The notes under the pieces were generated by a model. It ran no database searches. It saw nothing but the letters and a program-made list of their open reading frames with translations, and had not been told where the DNA came from. 5,796 nt of DNA from JAUUZT01 sp964654015 (GTDB lineage: Bacteria > Chloroflexota > Dehalococcoidia > GIF9 > AB-539-J10), in assembly GCA_964654015.1 (NCBI GenBank), contig CAZZHQ010000149.1, positions 1 to 5,796 of the forward strand, written 5' to 3'. Positions 1 to 5,351 of this stretch are shown in pieces (within the stretch, counting starts at the first letter, position 1; every line of letters starts with the position of its first letter). The translations under genes and the position numbers were made by a program.

Positions 1-2
1 CC

Positions 3-1277
3 GGGTTATTCCCACGGCTATCGGCAGAGCTTTGCACGGTTAATTCTCCCTACTGCAAGACTTGCCAGCTTAAAGACCACTGTGAGCCCGACACGGAAGG
101 TAAATGTCCTTGCCGATGGAATTGCTCATACCTGATCCAAAAGCGCCTAGCTCTCAACGCCGATATTGCAGTACTTAACGCTGCCTACTTGCTCCGCGTA
201 GTGAATTACGGTGGTGGGTTTTCTCCTATCCCCCTGCTGGTTTTGGATGAAGTAGACCTAACAGAGAACGCCCTTCTGGGCATGATTGAAATAACGTTCA
301 CCGATAGATTTATGGAGAAGTTTGGGCTATTGCCTCCAAAGTACAAGACGAAACCGGAGAGTTGGCGTGAACGGGCACCTGAATGGTTGCAGGTAGTAGA
401 ACAGCGGATTAAACAACTAGAGAATGCTTGGGGGATTGATGATTTGGTATCACTCCATCAGTTAGAGCAAAAAAAGCGTCAGCTCGAGTTCTTCATTCGT
501 GAAGTGGATGATAGGTGGGTCTTCGATGGGACTACTTTTAAGCCAGTGTGGGTTAGCAGATACGCTGAGACGTATCTGTGGCAACACGCTGATAAGATAC
601 TGGGTATGAGCGCCACTATAACTCCGTGGCGCCAACTATGCCGTGATCTCGGTATTGACCCTAGCCAGGCAGAGTTTGTCGACGCCCCTTCGGTATTCCC
701 TGCTGAGAAGCGACTTATTCACTATCGGCCAGCGGCGAATATGAATCACAATAGCAAGGAGGCCGAGTTTCCTAACCTAGTTGCTGCTTTTGACAAAATC
801 CTTACCCAGCACCCTCACCAGAAGGGGCTGTGCCACTGCGTTAGCTTCAGCAATGGCGATCAAATCAAGAAATTGAGCAAATATCCCGAACGGCTGATTA
901 CCCATCGTGAAGCTGACCGCACGTCTCAATTGCACCGATTCATGGAGTCATCCTCACCTTTAGTTCTACTGTCGCCATCAATGGAACGCGGAGTTGATTT
1001 GCCCAATGATTTTTGCCGCTTCGTGATAATCGCTAAAGTGCCTTTCCCTTATTTAGGCGACCCACAGGTTTCCGCCCGTCTCCACAGGGGAAAATCCGCG
1101 GGTCAAGCTTGGTTTGATGCTACAACAGCCCGCCGGATTGTGCAGGCAACCGGTCGTGGCATGAGGAGCTCGGATGACTTTTGCGTCAGCTACATCCTAG
1201 ACTCCGCCTTCGGTGACTTTTACCAAAGGAACATGGCGGCATTCCCACGATGGTGGCGAGACGCACTAATCACGTAG
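3..1277 (+). CDS. XPD/DinG-type Fe-S superfamily 2 DNA helicase, C-terminal part (5' end outside window)
   Basis: ATP-dependent DNA helicase related to DinG/XPD, inferred to act in phage DNA replication or recombination. The frame is open from base 3 with no stop, so the gene starts upstream; a TTG at 189 sits inside the conserved region and is not a real start. About 424 residues are visible. First comes a cysteine-rich stretch with Cys codons at 33, 54, 63, 81, 105, 111 and 123, followed by an ADIAVLNAAYLL segment; four of these cysteines would hold the 4Fe-4S cluster typical of the family. Next are a DEAH-like box reading LDEVDL (near 243-260), an SAT motif (609), GVDLPNDF (motif V, near 990) and QATGRGMRS (motif VI, near 1143). 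The Walker A region is missing because of the window edge. It ends with TAG, 153 bases before the next gene. Family assignment is firm; DinG-like versus another phage helicase subfamily is open. Confidence 0.88.
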   Translation, partial: GLFPRLSAELCTVNSPYCKTCQLKDHCEPDTEGKCPCRWNCSYLIQKRLALNADIAVLNAAYLLRVVNYGGGFSPIPLLVLDEVDLTENALLGMIEITFTDRFMEKFGLLPPKYKTKPESWRERAPEWLQVVEQRIKQLENAWGIDDLVSLHQLEQKKRQLEFFIREVDDRWVFDGTTFKPVWVSRYAETYLWQHADKILGMSATITPWRQLCRDLGIDPSQAEFVDAPSVFPAEKRLIHYRPAANMNHNSKEAEFPNLVAAFDKILTQHPHQKGLCHCVSFSNGDQIKKLSKYPERLITHREADRTSQLHRFMESSSPLVLLSPSMERGVDLPNDFCRFVIIAKVPFPYLGDPQVSARLHRGKSAGQAWFDATTARRIVQATGRGMRSSDDFCVSYILDSAFGDFYQRNMAAFPRWWRDALIT

Positions 1278-1279
1278 GG

Positions 1280-1313
1280 AAAGGAGGTGATGCCGATAGA
1301 TAAAAGAGTATAA
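1280..1313 (+). promoter_or_regulatory. Orphan, near-perfect Shine-Dalgarno sequence followed by a 7-codon mini-ORF
   Basis: AAAGGAGGTGAT at 1280-1291 is complementary over 12 bases to the usual bacterial 16S rRNA 3' end, much better than any other ribosome binding site here. No long gene follows. An ATG at 1290 opens a frame of seven codons (MPIDKRV) that stops at 1311-1313. The AGGAGG core lies only 2 bases from that ATG, which is too close, although AAAGG at 1280-1284 would give a spacing of 5. It could be a leader peptide, a ribosome-binding relic or chance. A strong hairpin begins 8 bases after the stop. Confidence 0.3.
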
Positions 1314-1320
1314 ACGAACC

Positions 1321-1363
1321 GCCGCGGGGGAGGGTTTCGCCCAGTTTTACCTCCCCCAGCGGC
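1321..1363 (+). other. GC-rich stem-loop in the leader of the 1431 gene
   Basis: The left arm is GCCGC (1321-1325) plus GGGGGAGG (1326-1333). The right arm is CCTCCCCC (1350-1357) plus GCGGC (1359-1363), with a single bulged A at 1358. This gives 13 base pairs around a 16-base loop. The bases after it are A-rich (AAATAAAAG) with no T run, so it is not a typical intrinsic terminator for the + strand. It may be an RNA stability or attenuation structure, or a protein-binding site. The CCTCC in the right arm is complementary to nearby ribosome binding sites. Confidence 0.6.
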
Positions 1364-1416
1364 AAATAAAAGAAGATAAAGCTGTGATTACCATAACACA
1401 AAATAAAATTTTAAAC

Positions 1417-1423
1417 AAGGAGG
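1417..1423 (+). promoter_or_regulatory. Ribosome binding site for the 1431 gene
   Basis: AAGGAGG lies 7 bases before the ATG at 1431, in an A/T-rich stretch likely to be unstructured. It fixes the start of that gene. The same nine bases, AAGGAGGAC, recur inside the gene at 1452-1460, where they encode Lys-Glu-Asp. Confidence 0.85.
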
Positions 1424-1430
1424 ACAACTG

Positions 1431-2090
1431 ATGGACAAACCTAAAGCAACTAAGGAGGACTACGAACTTGAGTCTGGGCTTCCTGACGATTTCGACGCCA
1501 TGATAGCCAGAAGCTGGTTTGGTTTCAAGGAAGAGTACCAGAAAGGCACTGTGCCTTTGCTCCTTCTTGACCTGGAAGGTGAGGAAATTGAACCTACCAA
1601 TGTTGCCTTTAGCATCGGGGCTGACTGGAAAGTAGTTGCTGGTAACCGGGTGGAGCATCCCAAAGGGAAGAAGCGCTTCGTCATGACTTCAATGATTGGC
1701 AGACTCATTCACAGAGTGGCTCATGAGATGGGCATTGAATTATGGGAACGGGGCTTTCCTACCGACGCCGAAATCTGGACTGGGCTTGCCTTCCACTGGA
1801 AGCGTGAGGAGATTACTTTCGGCCCGGGTATCCTTGAGGAAAAGGGAGGCAAGACCACTCACCTGATGCCCACTGACTATTTGCCTGATTACAAGGTTGG
1901 TGAGGCGGCTGCACCTGCTGTGGAGCTAGAGCTGGAGGCTAAGCTAGCAGCACTGGCTAAAGCCAGCGAAGACTTCAACTCTTTCGCCAAGCAAGCACTT
2001 AAAGTTTCTGGTGTTGGTGACCGCCCGAAGCTCATAAATAGTGTTCTAGACGAAAGCGAGAAGGGTTTCTATGCTCAGCACAAAGGGTAA
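1431..2090 (+). CDS. Conserved-looking phage protein, possible OB-fold single-stranded DNA-binding protein
   Basis: 219 residues; ATG chosen for the AAGGAGG 7 bases upstream. I do not recognise a named domain with certainty. Residues 17-130 look like a compact beta-rich domain: GLPDDFDAMI, a hydrophobic strand VPLLLLDLEG (41-50), IGADWKVV (62-69), VEHPKGKKRF (74-83), a GRLIHRV helix (90-96) and GLAFHWKREEITFG (118-131). A linker, TTHLMPTDYLP (142-152), leads to an Ala/Glu-rich helix (158-190) and a short charged tail. The layout recalls phage proteins encoded beside Sak4-type ATPases that are thought to bind single strands, and the gene directly precedes such an ATPase here. The SSB role is inference from context and general shape; there is no catalytic motif, signal peptide or membrane segment. 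It is flanked on both sides by GC-rich hairpins. Confidence 0.85.
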   Translation: MDKPKATKEDYELESGLPDDFDAMIARSWFGFKEEYQKGTVPLLLLDLEGEEIEPTNVAFSIGADWKVVAGNRVEHPKGKKRFVMTSMIGRLIHRVAHEMGIELWERGFPTDAEIWTGLAFHWKREEITFGPGILEEKGGKTTHLMPTDYLPDYKVGEAAAPAVELELEAKLAALAKASEDFNSFAKQALKVSGVGDRPKLINSVLDESEKGFYAQHKG

Positions 2091-2131
2091 TTGGGAAGGG
2101 GGTAGGTTAACCCCTACCCCCTCAACCCCAA
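2091..2131 (+). other. GC-rich stem-loop between the 1431 and 2146 genes
   Basis: AGGGGGTAGG (2097-2106) pairs with CCTACCCCCT (2113-2122): ten base pairs with a 6-base loop (TTAACC). An outer helix of TTGGG (2091-2095) with CCCAA (2127-2131) can extend it after a small internal loop. It starts directly after the TAA of the upstream gene and ends just before the AGGAGG of the next. The following bases (AAATAGGAGG) hold no T run, so full termination is unlikely. A processing, stability or partial-termination element is more plausible. Confidence 0.6.
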
Positions 2132-2134
2132 AAT

Positions 2135-2140
2135 AGGAGG
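2135..2140 (+). promoter_or_regulatory. Ribosome binding site for the Sak4-like ATPase
   Basis: AGGAGG is placed 5 bases before the ATG at 2146 and 8 bases before the adjacent second ATG at 2149. Either could initiate, giving 246 or 245 residues. Confidence 0.8.
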
Positions 2141-2145
2141 CTAAT

Positions 2146-2886
2146 ATGATGCGTGAGAGAATACTAACTTATGGTCAACCAGGTAGTGGCAAAAGCTATG
2201 CTCACCTTAAAACAGCTGAAGCTTACCCTGGTTCAAAATTCCACATAATTGATACTGATGACAGTATCCCACGAATGCTCGATGGTGAGTTCTCACATTT
2301 GAGTAACGTGGAGGTTTACCCGGCTCAGGACTGGTCTGGCTGCTGTAAGGCTCTTGGTGACATTAAACCTAAGGTCACAGGTAAGGACTGGCTGGTGGTG
2401 GACATGCTCTGTTCAACTTGGGATTTTGTGCAATCATTTTTTGTCGAGGAGATATTTGGTAAGGACATTGCTAGCTATTTCCTCCAGGTAAGGAAGGAGT
2501 TGAAGGGAGGGGCATCCAGTCTCAGTGCTCTGGAGGGCTGGACCGATTGGTCTGTTATCAACAAGCTGTATCAAAGCTGGATTAACGAGATCACCTACCG
2601 GTTGCCTTGTCATATCTTCTTTGCCTGTAAGGCAACAGTGGTGAAATCAAAGGATGAGCCGACTATTAGAGATTTATACTCCACTTTTGGAGCACGACCT
2701 GAGGGGGAGAAGCGCAATACTTACCGAGTGCACAGTGTGTTCTTGCTCACTCACGACAGGGACGGCTTTTATATGTCAACGGTGAAGGACAGGGGCAGGG
2801 TAAGGCTTGAGAATACGCCACTTACCCCGGAACAAAACTTCGCCACCAAGTATCTTCAACTATTCGCCGGTTGGGAGAAAGGATGA
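2146..2886 (+). CDS. Sak4-like RecA-fold P-loop ATPase, phage recombination
   Basis: 246-residue cytoplasmic ATPase of the phage AAA_24/Sak4 type, a group of short RecA-like core proteins thought to assist single-strand annealing or strand exchange together with a phage SSB. Walker A is GQPGSGKS at residues 10-17. Strand IIDTDDS (34-40) is typical of the second core strand. Walker B is WLVVD (82-86). A late core strand is HIFFACKATVV (156-166). The C-terminal third has HSVFLLTHDRDGFYMSTVKDRGR (196-218), resembling the closing strands of phage ATPases of this kind. It lacks the accessory N- and C-terminal domains of full RecA. The strong AGGAGG decides the start. Its TGA overlaps the next ATG (ATGA), suggesting coupled translation with the ERCC4-type nuclease. 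The P-loop call is certain; the Sak4 subfamily is inferred from size, motif spacing and neighbours. Confidence 0.88.
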   Translation: MMRERILTYGQPGSGKSYAHLKTAEAYPGSKFHIIDTDDSIPRMLDGEFSHLSNVEVYPAQDWSGCCKALGDIKPKVTGKDWLVVDMLCSTWDFVQSFFVEEIFGKDIASYFLQVRKELKGGASSLSALEGWTDWSVINKLYQSWINEITYRLPCHIFFACKATVVKSKDEPTIRDLYSTFGARPEGEKRNTYRVHSVFLLTHDRDGFYMSTVKDRGRVRLENTPLTPEQNFATKYLQLFAGWEKG

Positions 2887-3560
2887 TACTGATATCACCA
2901 TCGGAACCTGCGGAGCTTCGTGAAGCGCTGAGCGCCGTCAGCAGCCCTCTCTGTGAGGAGAAAGGGGCCGACATACTGGCGCCAACAGGTAAGGGGCTAC
3001 TCGGCATTCAGCGCAAGGAGATCCCTTCTGACTTCCTTGCTTCACTGGAGGATGGGCGTCTGACTAGGGAATTACCTCTCCTTTCCAGAGGGATAGACTT
3101 TCCTATCCTCCTCCTTGAGGGTATCTTTATCTACGATACCGATGACTGCCTTCGTGTTGGCGGTCGCCCTACACGCTATAACCGCCTTGGTATCAAGAGA
3201 CTCCTCCGTTCTGTCTTCTACTCTCATGGTATCTACATTGAGCACTCCGGAGGCTTGTCTGAGACTCCCACCGTGGTGAAAGAACTCATTGATTATTTCA
3301 GTCATGACCATACCTCTTTGTTTACCAGACCGAAGCTCCAGGGTCTCTGGGGTAAGCCAACACCTAACGAACAAATGTGCTACTTCTATCAGGGTGTCCC
3401 CGGGGTAGGAGTAGTCCTTGCCCAAAGCTTAACTAAGATATTCCCCAGTCCCGTTGCCCTGGTTGCTGCCTCTCTTGATGACTTGAAAGCCATCCGTCAA
3501 GTAGGTAAACAAAGAGCAGCCCGGATATACAAATTCCTGCACAATGGAGTAGTGAAATGA
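2883..3560 (+). CDS. ERCC4-type nuclease with tandem helix-hairpin-helix (XPF/Mus81-like)
   Basis: 225 residues. ATG 2883 is preferred over the in-frame TTG at 2871: it overlaps the upstream TGA as ATGA, the joint used at four other boundaries here, and has GAAAGG just before it. The N-terminal ERCC4 nuclease core runs over about residues 28-82: ADIL (D30), GIQRKEIPSDF (41-51), SLEDGRL (54-60) and LLLEG (76-80). In XPF-type enzymes the signature is GDxxxERKxxxD; here the Glu of ERK is Gln43, while R44, K45 and D50 remain. The C-terminus has two HhH motifs, GVPGVGVVLAQSL (171-183) and IRQVGKQRAARIY (204-216), which bind DNA backbones. The expected role is cutting branched or flapped DNA during recombination. 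Domain order and short length match phage and archaeal one-chain versions without a helicase domain. Confidence 0.87.
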   Translation: MILISPSEPAELREALSAVSSPLCEEKGADILAPTGKGLLGIQRKEIPSDFLASLEDGRLTRELPLLSRGIDFPILLLEGIFIYDTDDCLRVGGRPTRYNRLGIKRLLRSVFYSHGIYIEHSGGLSETPTVVKELIDYFSHDHTSLFTRPKLQGLWGKPTPNEQMCYFYQGVPGVGVVLAQSLTKIFPSPVALVAASLDDLKAIRQVGKQRAARIYKFLHNGVVK

Positions 3561-4150
3561 GATTTTATGAGGTGGACGGCCAAAAGTACCCCAGGGTAAC
3601 TACTATTCTTAATATAATTCACCGCCCGGAGCTGGAGCGCTGGCGCGGCGAGCTCGGCAATGTGGAAGCTAATAGGATTCGGGACGATATGGCCCAGATA
3701 GGCACTAGTTTGCATAATGTTTGTCGTCTTTTTAACCGTGATCAATCGTTTGAGATGCCCGCCACGTCACAGATAGGTCAGATGTTTGGTACTTACAGAC
3801 AGTGGTTTGAGATGGTGATTGACACGGTGATTGAAACTGAACAGCTGGTGGTCAGTAAGAAGTTTGGCTACGCTGGAACATTCGACCTCTTGGCGGTGCT
3901 GAAAGGGGATGTTACTCCATCGGTGATTGACTTGAAAACGAGCAAGGATTTCTGGCCGACCATGGCACTGCAGCTGGCAGCCTACCGAGAAGCACTGTTG
4001 GAAGAAGGCAAGCAAGTCAATCGTCGTCTTGTTGTGAGAATAGACAAGCTAGAGACAGGAAAATTAGAAGTCAAAGAATACACCCAGCATGCACGGGACT
4101 TTAATGCTTTTCTAGCGGCACTAAGTCTTTTTCGATATTTTGGAACTTAG
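3557..4150 (+). CDS. PD-(D/E)XK superfamily nuclease, RecB/Cas4-like
   Basis: 197-residue predicted DNA exonuclease or endonuclease. ATG 3557 overlaps the upstream TGA (ATGA) and has GGAG at 3546-3549, 7 bases before it. Motifs in order: an N-terminal PRVTTIL...PELERW segment (12-29) common in phage Cas4/RecB-like proteins; GTSLH with His53 (motif I region); Glu93 or Glu95 and the GTFD segment with Asp110 (motif II); VIDLKTSK with the D-x-K pair Asp125 and Lys127 (motif III); and QLAAYREAL with Gln139 and Tyr143 (the QxxxY motif of RecB/Cas4-type nucleases). No cysteine cluster is present (only Cys56), so unlike most Cas4 and AddB proteins it should lack an iron-sulfur cluster. It is probably the end-resecting partner of the Sak4-like ATPase and the putative SSB. 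No cas genes are nearby, so a CRISPR role is not supported. Confidence 0.88.
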   Translation: MRFYEVDGQKYPRVTTILNIIHRPELERWRGELGNVEANRIRDDMAQIGTSLHNVCRLFNRDQSFEMPATSQIGQMFGTYRQWFEMVIDTVIETEQLVVSKKFGYAGTFDLLAVLKGDVTPSVIDLKTSKDFWPTMALQLAAYREALLEEGKQVNRRLVVRIDKLETGKLEVKEYTQHARDFNAFLAALSLFRYFGT

Positions 4151-4154
4151 GAGG
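4149..4154 (+). promoter_or_regulatory. Ribosome binding site overlapping the nuclease stop codon
   Basis: AGGAGG shares its first two bases with the TAG of the upstream gene and lies 8 bases before the ATG at 4163. It supports a real gene start at 4163 even though the N gap hides most of what follows. Confidence 0.8.
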
Positions 4155-4162
4155 ATATTACT

Positions 4163-4378
4163 ATGACAATGATTATTCAACAGCAAACACGGGAACTGAT
4201 GGGTAAAGCCCAGATTATAGTCAGAGAAGCAAAAGGTGTAGTGACAAAGTTCGACGGCAAACCGTNNNNNNNNNNATTAATATCAAGGAAAGCCAAAGAA
4301 TACTTTGCCAAGAAAAAAGGTAGCCTGACGCCTGCGTTTATTTTTTTAGCAAAGAAGGCAACCGCAAAAAAGAGGTAG
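4163..4378 (+). CDS. Phage coiled-coil protein, 5' part (interrupted by assembly gap, zero frame)
   Basis: A strong ribosome binding site and ATG 4163 start a frame beginning MTMIIQQQTRELMGKAQIIV and running 34 codons to the run of N at 4266-4275. The frame stays open after the gap only if exactly ten bases are missing, which cannot be assumed. After the gap the same frame reads RKAKEYFAKKKG and ends at TAG 4376-4378 after a lysine-rich tail. I think this is the N-terminal part of the gene whose remainder is read in the -1 frame from 4348: the downstream frame is coding-like yet has no start, and the two frames meet at T TTT TTA (4342-4348). The zero-frame product, if made, would be about 71 residues. 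The family is a common phage early-region protein with a helical N-terminus and no known activity. Confidence 0.6.
   Translation: MTMIIQQQTRELMGKAQIIVREAKGVVTKFDGKPXXXXLISRKAKEYFAKKKGSLTPAFIFLAKKATAKKR
4266..4275. other. Assembly gap of ten N
   Basis: Ten undetermined bases inside the gene starting at 4163. Ten N is a common scaffolding placeholder, so the true length may differ. Reading frame and protein length across this point are not reliable. Confidence 0.97.
4342..4348 (+). promoter_or_regulatory. Candidate -1 ribosomal frameshift site (T TTT TTA)
   Basis: In the frame of the gene starting at 4163 the codons read ATT TTT TTA GCA, so the heptamer T-TTT-TTA is phased exactly as X XXY YYZ. 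A one-base backward slip moves translation into the frame that encodes the conserved downstream part (AGC AAA GAA GGC). U UUU UUA is also the HIV-1 gag-pol slippery heptamer. A weak downstream stem is possible (CAAAGAA 4350-4356 with TTCTTTG 4393-4399, plus CCG 4362-4364 with CGG 4390-4392), but it starts only 1 base after the heptamer, closer than usual. A missing T in this homopolymer would give the same picture. Confidence 0.4.
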
Positions 4379-4845
4379 ATTCACGCCGCCGGTTCTTTGT
4401 CGACCCCCTCAATCGGCAAGTAAAGACTATAAACGACCTCTTCAGGGATTACAGTGACCCTTTAGGAGAAGCCGACAGAATCGTTAGAAACAAGGTGCTT
4501 ATTTATCAAGCTGAGGAAGCCAAACGAGTTGCGGAAGTACAGCGGAAGGCAATGGAAGAGGCGAAAGCCCAAGCAGAAGAAGCCAGCAAGCATCCAACCG
4601 AAGAGTTTATCCCTATTCCGATAAACATAGTTGAAGAGCCGGAGAAGACAGTGAGAGCGGGCGCCGGATCGGCTACCACAAGGCAGGTCTGGACTTTCAA
4701 GATTGTGGACCCGTCAAAGGTGCCTGACGAGTACAAGGTAATTGACGAGAAAAAAATTGCCGCCGTGGTTAAAGCCGGCGTTAGGAATATTCCTGGTGTA
4801 GAAATCTACCCTACGTCAAGTTTGGTCGTAACAGGACGAAAATGA
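4348..4845 (+). CDS. Phage coiled-coil protein, 3' part (-1 frame relative to 4163 start)
   Basis: 165 codons from the frame junction to TGA 4843-4845. A caller needing a start codon would begin at GTG 4495, but conserved-looking coding extends upstream: SKEGNRKKEVDSRRRFF, VDPLNRQVKTINDLF and DPLGEADRIVRNKVLIYQ, which resembles the 'RRKxxxxPL...AExxIKxKxxxYxxE' helical segment of a common phage family. No ATG, GTG or TTG occurs in this frame between its stop at 4321 and 4495, and no good ribosome binding site precedes 4495. A coiled coil follows (QAEEAKRVAEVQRKAMEEAK, 4507-4566), then a Pro/Glu linker. A small C-terminal domain has RQVWTFKIVDPSKVPDEY and IPGVEIYPTSSLVVTGRK. The function is unknown; such genes commonly lie beside phage recombination nucleases and SSBs, so a recombination-accessory role is an inference. 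Confidence 0.75.
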   Translation, partial: SKEGNRKKEVDSRRRFFVDPLNRQVKTINDLFRDYSDPLGEADRIVRNKVLIYQAEEAKRVAEVQRKAMEEAKAQAEEASKHPTEEFIPIPINIVEEPEKTVRAGAGSATTRQVWTFKIVDPSKVPDEYKVIDEKKIAAVVKAGVRNIPGVEIYPTSSLVVTGRK

Positions 4846-5351
4846 CTGGCACACTATTACAGGAAGCGAAGCAGGAAACTAGACTAGCCTCAGAAGAGAG
4901 AAAATATCTCAGGTTAGTTGGAGGCAGGGTTGTTTATATTTCCGAAGCCGAAGCAATGGAAGAGGAGGTACTAGCAGGTCCGCGTAAAAGACTGAGTCCA
5001 GAGGACTTATTAGTCGCTGAGTGGAACGATAGGATAGAAGTGACTAATCAGTTAAAGGAAAGAATTTCATTTGTTCATCAGATAAGGAGAGACGATGACC
5101 GGAGACCGTCCCAGTATGAGCCTGCTTATAATATCCTCTGGGGTGAGTACAGAGATGCTATTAAAAGCTTAAGAGAACTCGACTCTGAACCTGTTGATCA
5201 GTTTAGGGACAAAGTGGTGGCTAGAGTAAAGGAGTTAGAGGCTAGGATTAATAATTTATGTGAAGGCTGGGACCCAGATTACTTCGATTACTTGGAGCAG
5301 ATGTTTGCTCTCTACGAGAAGAACTTTGACTTGGTGGTAACACTCCAATGA
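4842..5351 (+). CDS. Hypothetical charged helical phage protein
   Basis: 169 residues; not recognised. ATG 4842 overlaps the upstream TGA (ATGA), with AGGA at 4833-4836 five bases before it. The first third (to about residue 50) is Glu/Arg-rich with a short strand-like LRLVGGRVVYISEAEA (23-38). The rest is probably helical with many charged residues: LSPEDLLVAEWNDRIEVTNQL (51-71), then long amphipathic stretches around 85-140 and 145-168, with aromatic-rich WDPDYFDYLEQMFALYEKNF (143-162). There are no metal-binding or nucleotide-binding motifs, no signal peptide and no membrane segment. Its TGA overlaps the next ATG, so it is coupled to the zinc-ribbon gene. It could be a structural or adaptor protein of the replication region; nothing in the sequence fixes this. 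Confidence 0.8.
   Translation: MTGTLLQEAKQETRLASEERKYLRLVGGRVVYISEAEAMEEEVLAGPRKRLSPEDLLVAEWNDRIEVTNQLKERISFVHQIRRDDDRRPSQYEPAYNILWGEYRDAIKSLRELDSEPVDQFRDKVVARVKELEARINNLCEGWDPDYFDYLEQMFALYEKNFDLVVTLQ

Noticed and set aside
189..1277. A complete 362-residue gene starting at TTG 189
   Set aside because: The same frame is open to base 3 and encodes the helicase Fe-S cysteine region, so the TTG is internal and the gene starts upstream of the window.
1321..1363. Intrinsic terminator after the helicase gene
   Set aside because: The stem is strong, but the following bases are A-rich on the + strand with no T run.
1404..1409. TAAAAT as a -10 promoter box for the 1431 gene
   Set aside because: There is no good -35 about 17 bases upstream, and transcription would start on top of the ribosome binding site at 1417-1423.
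1452..1458. Internal AAGGAGG as a second translation start
   Set aside because: The only start-like codon at suitable distance (TTG 1468) is out of frame with the gene, and the bases simply encode Lys-Glu-Asp.
1347..1658. Minus-strand frames (1347-1658, 1460-1708, 2822-3007, 3072-3425, 3497-3745, 3767-4015, 4506-4736)
   Set aside because: All lie opposite well-supported + strand genes, show no recognisable motifs, and fit none of the operon spacing.
3814..3930. Three copies of GGTGATTGA
   Set aside because: They are the shared codons of Val-Ile-Asp/Glu in the nuclease gene, unevenly spaced; this is chance repetition, not a repeat element.
3557..4150. Cas4 as part of a CRISPR-Cas system
   Set aside because: There are no cas genes, no repeat-spacer array and no cysteine cluster; phage RecB/Cas4-like nucleases occur without CRISPR.
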